Below, piece by piece: positions 9,135-17,065 of a stretch of DNA of 40,427 bases. Position numbers and translations under genes: made by a program. The DNA is from JANRKT01 sp033763355 (GTDB lineage: Bacteria; Bacteroidota; Bacteroidia; Chitinophagales; Chitinophagaceae), in the NCBI GenBank assembly GCA_033763355.1, contig JANRKT010000134.1:1-40427 (forward strand), given 5' to 3'. The notes beneath the pieces are model-generated. The model was not told the origin of the DNA, ran no database searches, and saw only the letters and a list, made by a program, of their open reading frames with translations. Each line of letters starts with the position of its first letter. Position 1 is the stretch's first letter.

Positions 9135-9162
9135 GCTGGCATGAAACCTGTAACTTGGAACC
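9135..9162 (-). repeat. Right inverted repeat of the serpin-like gene cassette
   Basis: The reverse complement of this 28-nt block matches 8073-8100 at 23 of 28 positions, including an unbroken 9-nt run CATGCCAGC at the inner end. It lies 12 bp upstream of the chosen ATG and 30 bp from the panB stop, so it supports the shorter start. Confidence 0.7.
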
Positions 9163-9192
9163 CTAAGGACCATTGTCATTTTAATTTGAGAA

Positions 9193-10008
9193 CTAATACT
9201 GCTCACTCTCATTCGGGAAGTTCTTTGACTTTACATCGCTGATATAATCTTTTACCGCTTTTGAAACTTCATCATACAAATTGCTGTACTGCCTCAGGAA
9301 ACGGGGCTTGAACTCCTGGTTAATGCCCAGCATGTCATGCATTACCAAAACCTGCCCATCGCAGTATTTGCCGGCGCCTATGCCGATGGTGGGTATTTCT
9401 AAACTTTCACTTACTTCTTTTGCAAGGTTGGCCGGGATTTTTTCCAGCACAATTGCAAAGCATCCTGCTTCCTGTAAAAGCTTTGCATCCCTTTTTAATT
9501 TCTCCGCTTCCGCTTCTTCTTTAGCCCTTACCTGGTAGGTGCCGAATTTGTAAATGCTTTGCGGTGTTAATCCAAGATGGCCCATAACAGGAACGCCCCC
9601 TGATAAAATACGTTTAATGCTTTCCAGCACTTCTTCACCGCCTTCTAATTTTATGGCATGTGCCCCTGTTTCTTTCATGATACGGATGGTTGAACTCAAT
9701 GCTTCTTTGGAATTGCCCTGGTAAGAACCAAAGGGAAGGTCAACCACAATAAGGCAGCGTTTTACGCCCCGCACTACAGACTGTGCATGATAAATCATCT
9801 GGTCTAACGTAATGGGCAATGTGGTTTCATGGCCTGCCATTACATTGCTGGCTGAATCGCCTACAAGAATAATATCAATGCCTGCCTCATCAATAATGCG
9901 TGCAAAGGAAAAATCGTATGCAGTAAGCATAGAAATTTTTTCGCCGGTTTCCTTCATGCGTTGCAGGGTATGCGTGGTAATGCGTTTAACTTCTTTATTA
10001 ACACTCAT
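9193..10008 (-). CDS. panB: 3-methyl-2-oxobutanoate hydroxymethyltransferase
   Basis: 271 residues, the usual length. It transfers a hydroxymethyl group from methylene-tetrahydrofolate to 2-oxoisovalerate, giving ketopantoate, the first step of pantothenate synthesis in the cytoplasm. Recognisable PanB segments are MLTAYDFSFARIIDEAGID, LVGDSASNVMAGHETTLP (Mg-binding Asp), VVDLPFGSYQ, KLEGG, VMGHLGLTPQS and IPTIGIGAG. It is separated by several genes from panC and panD (14939-16144), although all three are on the same strand. It is followed by the serpin-like cassette, which looks like a later arrival. Confidence 0.97.
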   Translation of the reverse strand: MSVNKEVKRITTHTLQRMKETGEKISMLTAYDFSFARIIDEAGIDIILVGDSASNVMAGHETTLPITLDQMIYHAQSVVRGVKRCLIVVDLPFGSYQGNSKEALSSTIRIMKETGAHAIKLEGGEEVLESIKRILSGGVPVMGHLGLTPQSIYKFGTYQVRAKEEAEAEKLKRDAKLLQEAGCFAIVLEKIPANLAKEVSESLEIPTIGIGAGKYCDGQVLVMHDMLGINQEFKPRFLRQYSNLYDEVSKAVKDYISDVKSKNFPNESEQY

Positions 10009-10231
10009 AACAAAACTTTTGTATTTAATCCGGAAACAGAGAAAGAATATGCCCCTGCATTAGAATAAAACATATCCGGGCGTTTTCCGGTTATTTAAGG
10101 AAAGCGAAATTAATGAAAAAGATTCCTGATTTGAAATTTCTGCTGTTAGCCTGCCACAAGATATACAGAAAGTACCGGCCACTAATTACACGAATTCCGC
10201 TAACAGGGAATTAATTTGCTGACCTGGTTAA
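10009..10231. other. Intergenic region panB-ppx holding a repeat copy
   Basis: 223 bp without a gene. It contains the panB leader, and at 10175-10218 one copy of an intergenic repeat whose second copy is at 23294-23336. No RNA gene is apparent. Confidence 0.6.
10175..10218 (+). repeat. Dispersed intergenic repeat, copy 1
   Basis: Shares the core ACTAATTACACGAAT with copy 2 at 23294-23336, plus similar flanks (CCGGC before; CGCT, then GGGA and AATTTG after), over about 44 nt. Both copies are intergenic and lie next to unrelated genes. Confidence 0.65.
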
Positions 10232-11116
10232 TCAAAACTTCACCACCTCATCGTACAAATGGTGTATCAAACCATCTGCAAGCCCGATTTTGGGCACATA
10301 TATTTCATCACAATCCGTCCAGCGCATTACATTGATGTAAATCTGCAGTGCAGGAACAATCACGTCAGCCCGGTCTTCACGGAGTTTGTAAATGCTGATG
10401 CGCTCTTCAAGTGTAAAATTGCTGAGTTCTTTATGGTAATCCCGCAGCAGTTCAAGAGGAAGAGGTTTGCCTTCTTTCCTTTTCGATAGCGAAAAAACTT
10501 TATTGATGTTGCCGCCGGAACCGATGGCGGTTACGTGCCTGTAACCTTTGGTTTTTACTTTTATAAAATCTTTCATCTTGTCCCATGTCTCTTCCTTCAC
10601 CATATTTTTAAGCAGGCGGATGGTGCCAATATCAAACGACTGTTTAAAAACCAGCTTGCCATCGCTGAAGAAAGTAAGTTCCGTACTGCCGCCGCCAACA
10701 TCTATATATAAGTAAGATTCATCTGCACTCATGTTTTCCGCCACATGGTTTTCATAAATAAGCGATGCTTCTGCATCCCCGCTGATGACTTCAATTTCAA
10801 TATCGGTTTCCAGTTTCACTTTACGGATGATGTCCGCTGCGTTTTTTGCATCCCGCATGGCGGATGTGGCACAGGCTTTAACATGTTTTACACCGTAAGC
10901 ATTCAAAAGGTGTTTGTAGGCTTTAATGGTTTGCAGGATCATCCCTATTTTTTCTTTGGAAATTTCACGGGTTTCAAATACATCAAAGCCGAGGCGCAGG
11001 GGCACCCTTACCAGGTTGAGTTTTATAAATTCAGGCTGCCCGTTGTTTTTTATCATTACTTCCGTAATCAGCAAACGGGCTGCATTGCTTCCGATATCAA
11101 TGGCTCCTAATCTCAA
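10232..11116 (-). CDS. ppx: Exopolyphosphatase / Ppx-GppA family phosphatase
   Basis: 294 residues, equal to the two-lobed ASKHA phosphatase core and much shorter than E. coli Ppx (about 510), which carries an extra HD-like C-terminal domain. Motifs seen: N-terminal phosphate loop GAIDIGSNAARLLI, central YIDVGGGSTELTFF and AIGSGGNI. It should release terminal phosphate from polyphosphate, or hydrolyse pppGpp as GppA does; the sequence alone does not separate these. It lies 84 bp downstream of ppk1 on the same strand, which favours polyphosphate as substrate. Short Ppx forms are normal in Bacteroidota. Confidence 0.88.
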   Translation of the reverse strand: MRLGAIDIGSNAARLLITEVMIKNNGQPEFIKLNLVRVPLRLGFDVFETREISKEKIGMILQTIKAYKHLLNAYGVKHVKACATSAMRDAKNAADIIRKVKLETDIEIEVISGDAEASLIYENHVAENMSADESYLYIDVGGGSTELTFFSDGKLVFKQSFDIGTIRLLKNMVKEETWDKMKDFIKVKTKGYRHVTAIGSGGNINKVFSLSKRKEGKPLPLELLRDYHKELSNFTLEERISIYKLREDRADVIVPALQIYINVMRWTDCDEIYVPKIGLADGLIHHLYDEVVKF

Positions 11117-11200
11117 TTTTTTTCAGCGGTTTAATCATCAATATTATAGATTAATCCCTGCCGGGGGCATACTATTAATCCACAGATGTCAATAATTCTT

Positions 11201-13300
11201 TCAGGCAGTTGTTGCAACAGGTTTTACGGCGTTATGCGTTTTTTGGAGAAGGTAATTGTATATGTCAATCTGCGAACGGACCCTTTTGCCTTTGGTGCGT
11301 ACGTATTCATTGCTGAGGGCGTTGTCAAGCCAGCGTGCTTTTACATTATCTTTTAATTGTATTTCAAGAATATCCTTAAGTTCTTTTCCGGTTTCCTTAT
11401 CCAGTACCGGAACTGCAGCTTCTACCCGGTGGTCAAGGTTCCTCAGCATCCAGTCTGCCGAAGAAATGAAAACTTTTTCTTTGCCGTCGTTGTGAAAAAT
11501 AAGCACCCTTGCATGTTCAAGATATTCATCAACTATGCTTACTGCATAAATGGGCAGCTTAAATTTTTTATTCTCAGTCAGGGCGCAGAAGATCCCCCTT
11601 ACCACCATTTTAATTTCCACTCCGGCCCCTGCGGCTTCATACAATTTTTGTATCAGTATCTCGTCAGAAAGTGAATTCAGCTTGATCCACATTATGGCTT
11701 TTTTGCCCGCTTTCGCATTTCTTATTTCCCTGTCAATTAACTGTATCAGTTCCCGGCGCATATAAACGGGGCTTACCATTAAAGTTTTGCACATGCGCAG
11801 GTTTTTTAAGCCCGTCTTTGGCCTTTCAAGGTAACTGAACATTTTATTTACATCGGCCATAATATTGCGGTTGGATGTAAGCAGGCAATGATCGCAATAT
11901 ATTTTTGAGGTACTTTCATTCAGGTTGCCGGTGCTTACAAAACCATAATGAATGGTGCGGTTGTTTTTTCTTTTGCGGATAAGGCAGATTTTAGAGTGAA
12001 CTTTTGTATTGGGGATGCCTACCAGTACTTTCACCCCTTCATCTTCCAGCCTTTCCTTCCATTCCAGGTTGGCTTCTTCATCAAATCTTGCCCTTAATTC
12101 CAGCACTACAATTACTTCTTTGCCGTTGCGCACTGCATTGATCAGTGCATTTATAACTTTTGAGTGTTCGGCAAGCCGGTATGCAGTTATTTTAATGGTG
12201 GTTACATCAGGGTCAATGGCTGCTTCACGTAACAGGTCAATCACGGCATTGAAAGAGTGGTAGGGGAAGCTTAATAACACATCTTTCTCAAGCACCACAT
12301 CTGTAACACGTGACGTGCCTGCTAAAAAAGGATGAACGAAAGGTTTGCGGCGGCTTGCTTTGGTTGAAAAAACCGAATCGGGAAATTCCATGAAATGCCT
12401 GAAATTATGTATCCTGCCTCCGGGGATCAAATGGTCTTTTTTAGTTAGCAGCATCCTGCGCACAAGGTACTCAAGCATCGCAGGGTCAATTTCCCTGTCG
12501 TAAATAAAACGTACGGGTTTGCCTTTGCGCCTGCTCTTTAATCCTTTTTGAATTTTTGCAGTATAAGTAGTGGTTTCATCATAATCAATGTCAAACTCCG
12601 CATCTTTGGTTACTTTAATAACATGTGCGGAATATTTATCGTAATTAAAAAATGAAAATATCTGCGGCAGGCAAAAACGCACCACATCTTCAAGCAGGAT
12701 GATGTAATGTTCACCAGGCTTTGAGGAGGGAAGCCGTACAAACCTGGAAACGGCACGTGTGGGAACTTCTACCAGTGCATACTTTCTTTTATAAGCTGAA
12801 TCTTTTCTTGACATCACTACAGCCAGGTAAAGGGATTTATCCCTCATGTAAGGAAATTCCCGGATGCTTTCAATCATCAGCGGTATGATGTTGCTGCGTA
12901 CTTCTTCCTCAAAAAAATTCAGTACATATTTCTGCTGTTCCCTGTTGAGCTGTTTTTCCGTAACAATAAAAATTTTTTCTTTACGAAGGTCCTGGAAGAT
13001 GCTTTCCCATATGCGGTTAAATTCACTTTGTTGTTCCAGTACAATAAGCTGGATTTCGTCAAGAATTTTTTGCGGCGATACTTCAAGGTGCATACGGGCC
13101 TTCTTGCCCATCTTAATCATTCTGCGCAATGCAGCAACCCTTACACGGAAAAACTCATCGAGGTTATTGGAAAAAATACCAAGAAATTTCAATCTCTCTT
13201 TTAAAGGCACTGTCGGGTCTGCCGCTTCCTGCAATACCCTTGCGTTAAAGGCAAGCCAGCTTACGTCACGGGCTATGGTCTTTCGGGTTGTCTTGGCCAT
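11201..13300 (-). CDS. ppk1: Polyphosphate kinase 1
   Basis: 699 residues, full length. It makes inorganic polyphosphate from ATP reversibly and is membrane-associated. The PPK1 order is visible: N domain (SWLAFNARVLQEAAD), head domain, then two PLD-like C domains. The phosphorylated histidine is His435 in NTKVHSKICL, the same number as in E. coli, and the second catalytic histidine is His596 in HARVLIFHNDG. The segment YGFVSTGNLNE is also characteristic. The start ATG gives MAKTTRKTIARDVSWLAFN, with the family's conserved SWL(A/S)FNxRVL motif at its usual place. It is followed by ppx, giving a synthesis/degradation pair, and preceded 67 bp away by the RfaE2-like gene. Confidence 0.97.
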   Translation of the reverse strand: MAKTTRKTIARDVSWLAFNARVLQEAADPTVPLKERLKFLGIFSNNLDEFFRVRVAALRRMIKMGKKARMHLEVSPQKILDEIQLIVLEQQSEFNRIWESIFQDLRKEKIFIVTEKQLNREQQKYVLNFFEEEVRSNIIPLMIESIREFPYMRDKSLYLAVVMSRKDSAYKRKYALVEVPTRAVSRFVRLPSSKPGEHYIILLEDVVRFCLPQIFSFFNYDKYSAHVIKVTKDAEFDIDYDETTTYTAKIQKGLKSRRKGKPVRFIYDREIDPAMLEYLVRRMLLTKKDHLIPGGRIHNFRHFMEFPDSVFSTKASRRKPFVHPFLAGTSRVTDVVLEKDVLLSFPYHSFNAVIDLLREAAIDPDVTTIKITAYRLAEHSKVINALINAVRNGKEVIVVLELRARFDEEANLEWKERLEDEGVKVLVGIPNTKVHSKICLIRKRKNNRTIHYGFVSTGNLNESTSKIYCDHCLLTSNRNIMADVNKMFSYLERPKTGLKNLRMCKTLMVSPVYMRRELIQLIDREIRNAKAGKKAIMWIKLNSLSDEILIQKLYEAAGAGVEIKMVVRGIFCALTENKKFKLPIYAVSIVDEYLEHARVLIFHNDGKEKVFISSADWMLRNLDHRVEAAVPVLDKETGKELKDILEIQLKDNVKARWLDNALSNEYVRTKGKRVRSQIDIYNYLLQKTHNAVKPVATTA

Positions 13301-13367
13301 GAAGGTTATCTTATTTCGTAAAAGTAATTAACCTGAACATGAAGCAAATATTAAGTTTTAATGAAGT

Positions 13368-13859
13368 TCAGAGCTGCTGTATTTTATCAATAAGGCCGGT
13401 GGTAGAGTAGCCTTTTACGAGAGGTATAATCTTTACTTCGCCGCCATTTTTTATTACCTGTTCGCCGCCCGCCACCTGCTCCGGTTTATAATCACCGCCT
13501 TTAACCAGTATATCAGGTTCAAGTGCAATGATGAGTTCAAGCGGGGTGTCTTCATCAAAAACTGATACTGCATCAACAATGGTAAGAGAAGCCAGCATAA
13601 GCGAACGGAAAGCTTCATTGTTAACAGGCCGCTTATTGCCCTTAAGTCTTTTTACGGAAGCATCGCTGTTTACGCCAACTACCAGCACATCTCCAAGCGC
13701 AGCTGCCTGTTTCAGTACTTCCATGTGCCCCTGGTGAAGAATATCGAAACATCCGTTGGTAAATACAATTTTTTTGCCAAGGAATTTCCATCGCCTTGAC
13801 TGGTACACCAGCTCTGCCCTTGAAAGTATTTTATTGGGTATGTGATGGGACTGCTTCAT
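13368..13859 (-). CDS. rfaE2: RfaE2-like nucleotidyltransferase (heptose 1-phosphate adenylyltransferase type)
   Basis: 163 residues from the ATG at 13859 (MKQSHHIPNKIL...), which overlaps the end of the upstream membrane-protein gene by 29 bp. An earlier in-frame Met exists at 13907 but lies deeper in that gene. The cytidylyltransferase fold is clear: FTNGCFDILHQGH with the HxGH motif at 42-45, then VGVNSDASVKRLKG, LVKGGDY and a C-terminal YSTTGLI (ISTT-like) motif. In Bacteroidota such stand-alone proteins correspond to the C-terminal half of HldE and adenylate D-glycero-beta-D-manno-heptose 1-phosphate for LPS core. A glycerol-3-phosphate cytidylyltransferase-like role cannot be fully excluded. 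No hldA-type kinase is in the window. Confidence 0.85.
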   Translation of the reverse strand: MKQSHHIPNKILSRAELVYQSRRWKFLGKKIVFTNGCFDILHQGHMEVLKQAAALGDVLVVGVNSDASVKRLKGNKRPVNNEAFRSLMLASLTIVDAVSVFDEDTPLELIIALEPDILVKGGDYKPEQVAGGEQVIKNGGEVKIIPLVKGYSTTGLIDKIQQL

Positions 13860-14856
13860 TTTTTTTGCGGTTAAATACCGGGAGCAAAAGTAAAGACAGT
13901 ATGCCACATACCAATATCATGATGGTTTGCACGGCCCATATCAGCCAGCCGAAAGCAAGGCCGTTTACTTCGCTGATGCCGTACAGCGTCATGGTTTTTT
14001 GCACGGCAAGCTGGTAAGCCCCGATGCCGCCCTGTGTAATGATCATGGCAATGCTGCCAAATGATAAAACCGAAAGCGATGGTTTCATGCCCAGGTGACT
14101 TACCGATTCCAATGCAAAAAAACCCACCCTTATACTTAACAGGTACATGAGCCAGATAAAGACGGAGTGAAAAATAAAAGCCCCTTTCTTTTTGATGTAA
14201 CGTATGCTGGTAAGGCCCTGCCAGATGCCTTTGATGATGGCGTTGATTTTTTGTATGGGCTTGATGTGGCTGAATCTTTTAAGAAAAAAAACAAAGAGCA
14301 GTATAAACGCTGCTATTACTGAAAGGGCAATAAAAAGTTTATTGAAATTGAAATTCCCGGAAGTGTCAAGAAATAATTTCCTGAGCTCTTCGGAAGCGTA
14401 TTCGCCTACAATATTTATCTGCAATACAACAGTAAGAAAGATGACCGTTGCCAGGCTTACTACATCGCATGCCCTTTCAGCCACCATTGTGCCGATTACT
14501 TTATCAACCGGTGTTTTTTCATAACGGGCAAGTATGGTGCATTTCATTACTTCGCCGAGGCGGGGCACAAAGAGGTTAAAAAAATAACCCAGCATTACGG
14601 CAAAAAAAGTATTGGGCATGGAGGGCCTTATGTTGAGCGGGTCCATCAGTATTTTCCATCTTATGGCACGGCTGTAGTGGCTTAGTAAAAGCATTACCAT
14701 TGCAGGTATAACCAATACATAATTTGCCTCTTTAAGCAGTTCCTTCAGGTGCCCCACTTCTTCAGGGGAAAGGTTTTTGGTGGTCCACCACAAGAGGAAT
14801 AACCCAAGGGCAAGAAAAAATATGTACTGAAGTATATTGAGGATTTTCTTTTGCAT
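13831..14856 (-). CDS. YbhN/UPF0104 family membrane protein (LPG synthase TM-domain type)
   Basis: 341 residues with about eight hydrophobic segments. It starts with a membrane segment (ILQYIFFLALGLFLLWW) and contains SRAIRWKILMDPL, FFNLFVPRLGEVMKCTILARYEKTP and a C-terminal GGIGAYQLAVQ. These are characteristic of the lysylphosphatidylglycerol synthase transmembrane region (PF03706), but the cytoplasmic aminoacyl-transferase domain of MprF is absent. It is therefore a flippase-like inner membrane protein of unknown substrate. It lies between panD (82 bp upstream) and the RfaE2-like gene (29-bp overlap). From memory, the panC-panD-YbhN order recurs in Bacteroidota. Confidence 0.88.
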   Translation of the reverse strand: MQKKILNILQYIFFLALGLFLLWWTTKNLSPEEVGHLKELLKEANYVLVIPAMVMLLLSHYSRAIRWKILMDPLNIRPSMPNTFFAVMLGYFFNLFVPRLGEVMKCTILARYEKTPVDKVIGTMVAERACDVVSLATVIFLTVVLQINIVGEYASEELRKLFLDTSGNFNFNKLFIALSVIAAFILLFVFFLKRFSHIKPIQKINAIIKGIWQGLTSIRYIKKKGAFIFHSVFIWLMYLLSIRVGFFALESVSHLGMKPSLSVLSFGSIAMIITQGGIGAYQLAVQKTMTLYGISEVNGLAFGWLIWAVQTIMILVCGILSLLLLPVFNRKKNEAVPSHTQ

Positions 14857-14938
14857 GTATAAGTTTAAACTTTCCGCTGTCAGGCCGCAAATTTAATACT
14901 GCCGGATTTGTGAATAAGAAAATTAAAACAGGGCACCA

Positions 14939-15283
14939 TTACAATTTGTTGCCATCTTTGGGAAATATGATCCAGGGCCTGAATTGTTTTGCTTCTTCAA
15001 ACAACATGGTAGCGTAAGAAATTACAATAACAACGTCGCCCACTGCACCCTGCCGTGCTGCAGGGCCGTTAAGGCAGCAAACTCCGGAACCCCTTTTACC
15101 TTTTATAACATAAGTTTCTATCCTTGTACCATTGTTTACATTTACTACCTGCACTTTTTCATTTTCAATAATATTGGCGGCTTCCATCAGGTTTTCATCA
15201 AGTGTTAAACTGCCCACATAGTTCAGGTTGGCTTCTGTAATGGTAACCCTGTGGATCTTCGATTTCAATACTTCTATTTCCAT
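14939..15283 (-). CDS. panD: Aspartate 1-decarboxylase proenzyme
   Basis: 114 residues, the standard size. It decarboxylates aspartate to beta-alanine for pantothenate. The self-cleavage site that generates the pyruvoyl group is Gly24-Ser25 in NYVGSLTLDE. Also conserved are KIHRVTITEANL (Lys9 region), NNGTRIETYVI (Arg of the active site) and GAAxxGxxGD-like LNGPAARQGAVGD. It lies 15 bp downstream of panC, so the two are co-transcribed. Confidence 0.97.
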   Translation of the reverse strand: MEIEVLKSKIHRVTITEANLNYVGSLTLDENLMEAANIIENEKVQVVNVNNGTRIETYVIKGKRGSGVCCLNGPAARQGAVGDVVIVISYATMLFEEAKQFRPWIIFPKDGNKL

Positions 15284-15298
15284 AAACGTTCAGGAATT

Positions 15299-16144
15299 TC
15301 AATTGAGTAAAAGATTATCAATCAAACGCACATCATTTAAAAACGCGGCGGCCAGCGCTACTATTTTCGTTTTACCATTCCATTCATGCTGAATTTCCAG
15401 GGTTGCTGCATCTGCAATTTCAATATAGTCTGTTTTAAAGGCAGCTTCTGCAAGCATGGCATGCGCTTCTTCTTTTATTGCAGCGAGCGGGCCTTTTTTA
15501 ATGTTATTCTTTAAAAAAAGCAATGTGTTATAAATGGCACTTGCTTTTTGTTTTCCGGCTTCATTCAGCCTCATATTCCGGCTGCTCATGGCAAGGCCGC
15601 TTTCTTCACGCAGGGTAGGGCATATTTTTATACCGGTTGCAATGCCGCTCAGTTCAGTTAATTTTTTTATCACCATACATTGCTGGTAATCTTTCTGGCC
15701 AAGATAAATTACAGGAGGTTTTATAATATCCAAAAGCCTGTGCACCACACGGCATACACCCTGGAAATGCCCCGGCCGGTATTTGCCTTCCAGCACTGTT
15801 TCAAGATGGCCAAGGTTATAATTTTTGTCTGTTTGCAAACCATCGGGATAAATTTCATTTACTGTTGGCAAAAAGAGCACATCGCATTTCACCTGCAATA
15901 AAAGTTGAATATCTTTTTCGATGGTAACCGGGTATTTTTCGAAATCCAGTGGGTCATTAAACTGGGTGGGATTAACAAAAATGCTGCTTACCGTAAAGTC
16001 ATTTTCTTTTTTTGAAGCTTCAATCAGCGAAATGTGCCCCCGGTGCAAAGCCCCCATAGTAGGTATAAAGCCATATGATTTACCTGAAGCCCTTTGTTTT
16101 TGCAGGTATTCCTGAATGTGATGAATGTTTTTAAACAGCAACAT
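15299..16144 (-). CDS. panC: Pantoate-beta-alanine ligase (pantothenate synthetase)
   Basis: 281 residues. It condenses pantoate and beta-alanine using ATP, the last step of pantothenate synthesis. It belongs to the cytidylyltransferase-like superfamily: FIPTMGALHRGHISLI carries the HxGH ATP motif, followed by SIFVNPTQFN, YLGQKDYQQ, the Arg-rich pantoate-binding segment, and the KMSKS-like MSSRN loop. It is first in the panC-panD pair and divergent from the glycogen-synthase-like gene, with 105 bp between their starts. Confidence 0.97.
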   Translation of the reverse strand: MLLFKNIHHIQEYLQKQRASGKSYGFIPTMGALHRGHISLIEASKKENDFTVSSIFVNPTQFNDPLDFEKYPVTIEKDIQLLLQVKCDVLFLPTVNEIYPDGLQTDKNYNLGHLETVLEGKYRPGHFQGVCRVVHRLLDIIKPPVIYLGQKDYQQCMVIKKLTELSGIATGIKICPTLREESGLAMSSRNMRLNEAGKQKASAIYNTLLFLKNNIKKGPLAAIKEEAHAMLAEAAFKTDYIEIADAATLEIQHEWNGKTKIVALAAAFLNDVRLIDNLLLN

Positions 16145-16200
16145 AGCGGTATAACAGGGGATAAATTGGGTTTGATGGGCCGGGGTAGTGTAAATATCCT

Positions 16201-16208
16201 TACCTTTG
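16201..16208 (+). promoter_or_regulatory. Candidate -7 element for the glycogen-synthase-like gene
   Basis: TACCTTTG matches the Bacteroidota -7 consensus TAnnTTTG and lies 41 nt before the ATG at 16250. No TTG is found at the preferred 19-21 nt spacing; the nearest is TTTG at 16171-16174. The call rests on the -7 box alone. The divergent panC promoter should lie in the same 105-bp gap. Confidence 0.5.
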
Positions 16209-16249
16209 CAAACCTTTTCAACCCTTAATCTAAACTTAACATTACGGGA

Positions 16250-17065
16250 ATGTCAGCAAAGAAAAGAATTTTATTTATAGCCAACGAGATGTCGCCTTAC
16301 CTTGAACTTACCGAGTTCTCGGAAATTGCCAACCGGCTGGCTATAAAAGCAAATGACAGTAATTTTGAAGTAAGATGCATTATGCCGAGGTTCGGCATTA
16401 TTAATGAAAGAAGGCACCGGTTGCATGAAGTGGTGCGCCTTTCCGGCATTAATGTTTCTGTTGACAACGACGACTTTCCCCTTCAGATCAAAGTAGCGTC
16501 ATTGCCCAATGCACGCCTGCAGGTTTATTTCCTGGATAATGAGGACATGTTTAAGAGGAAATACATCTTTCATGATGAGCAGGAGAAATGGTATGATGAC
16601 AACTGGCTCCGCACCATCTTTTTTTGCAAAGGCGCCCTTGAAACCGTAAAAAAATTCGGTTGGCCGCCTGATATTATTCATTGCAGCGGATGGATGACCG
16701 GGCTGATCCCTTTTTACCTTAAAACAGTTTATAAAAAAGAACCGGTTTTCGGCAACTGCCATATTGTTTATACCATCGGGCAAAACACATTTAAAGAAAA
16801 GATGGGCCCTGATTTTTTAAAGAAAGCAGCCATTCATACGGCCATAAAAGAAAAGGAACTGGAGCCGTTTAAAGAAAACAATAACACAGGCATGTTCAGG
16901 GGGGGCGCTGCTTATGCTGACGCCATAACTTTTGGAGCTGATAAGGCCGAGAAAAAACTGGTAGAAGAATTTTCAAAGGTGAAAGGTAAAAAAGTTATTA
17001 CGTATAATCCGGAATCTGATTTAACAGAGTATTTACAATTGTATAACGACCTTGCAAGCAAGTGA
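16250..17065 (+). CDS. Short glycogen/starch synthase-like protein (GT5 N-terminal domain only)
   Basis: 271 residues, corresponding only to the N-terminal Rossmann domain of GlgA (full length about 480). The start RILFIANEMSPYLELTEFSEIANRLA aligns with the GlgA N-terminus, and DIIHCSGWMTGLIPFYLK corresponds to the conserved DVVHAHDW-like region. The ADP-glucose-binding KxGG motif expected after 'E(M/A)xPY' is absent: Leu-Thr-Glu-Phe stands there. The C-terminal GT-B domain with the sugar-nucleotide-binding glutamate is missing too. Stand-alone proteins of this type are common in Bacteroidota and annotated glycogen synthase, but glucosyl transfer is doubtful from this sequence. It overlaps the DUF4270 gene by 4 bp. 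Confidence 0.75.
   Translation: MSAKKRILFIANEMSPYLELTEFSEIANRLAIKANDSNFEVRCIMPRFGIINERRHRLHEVVRLSGINVSVDNDDFPLQIKVASLPNARLQVYFLDNEDMFKRKYIFHDEQEKWYDDNWLRTIFFCKGALETVKKFGWPPDIIHCSGWMTGLIPFYLKTVYKKEPVFGNCHIVYTIGQNTFKEKMGPDFLKKAAIHTAIKEKELEPFKENNNTGMFRGGAAYADAITFGADKAEKKLVEEFSKVKGKKVITYNPESDLTEYLQLYNDLASK

Noticed and set aside
9123..9212. Longer start of the serpin-like gene (ATG at 9212, overlapping panB by 20 bp)
   Set aside because: It would translate the right inverted repeat and put 30 polar residues before the lipoprotein signal.
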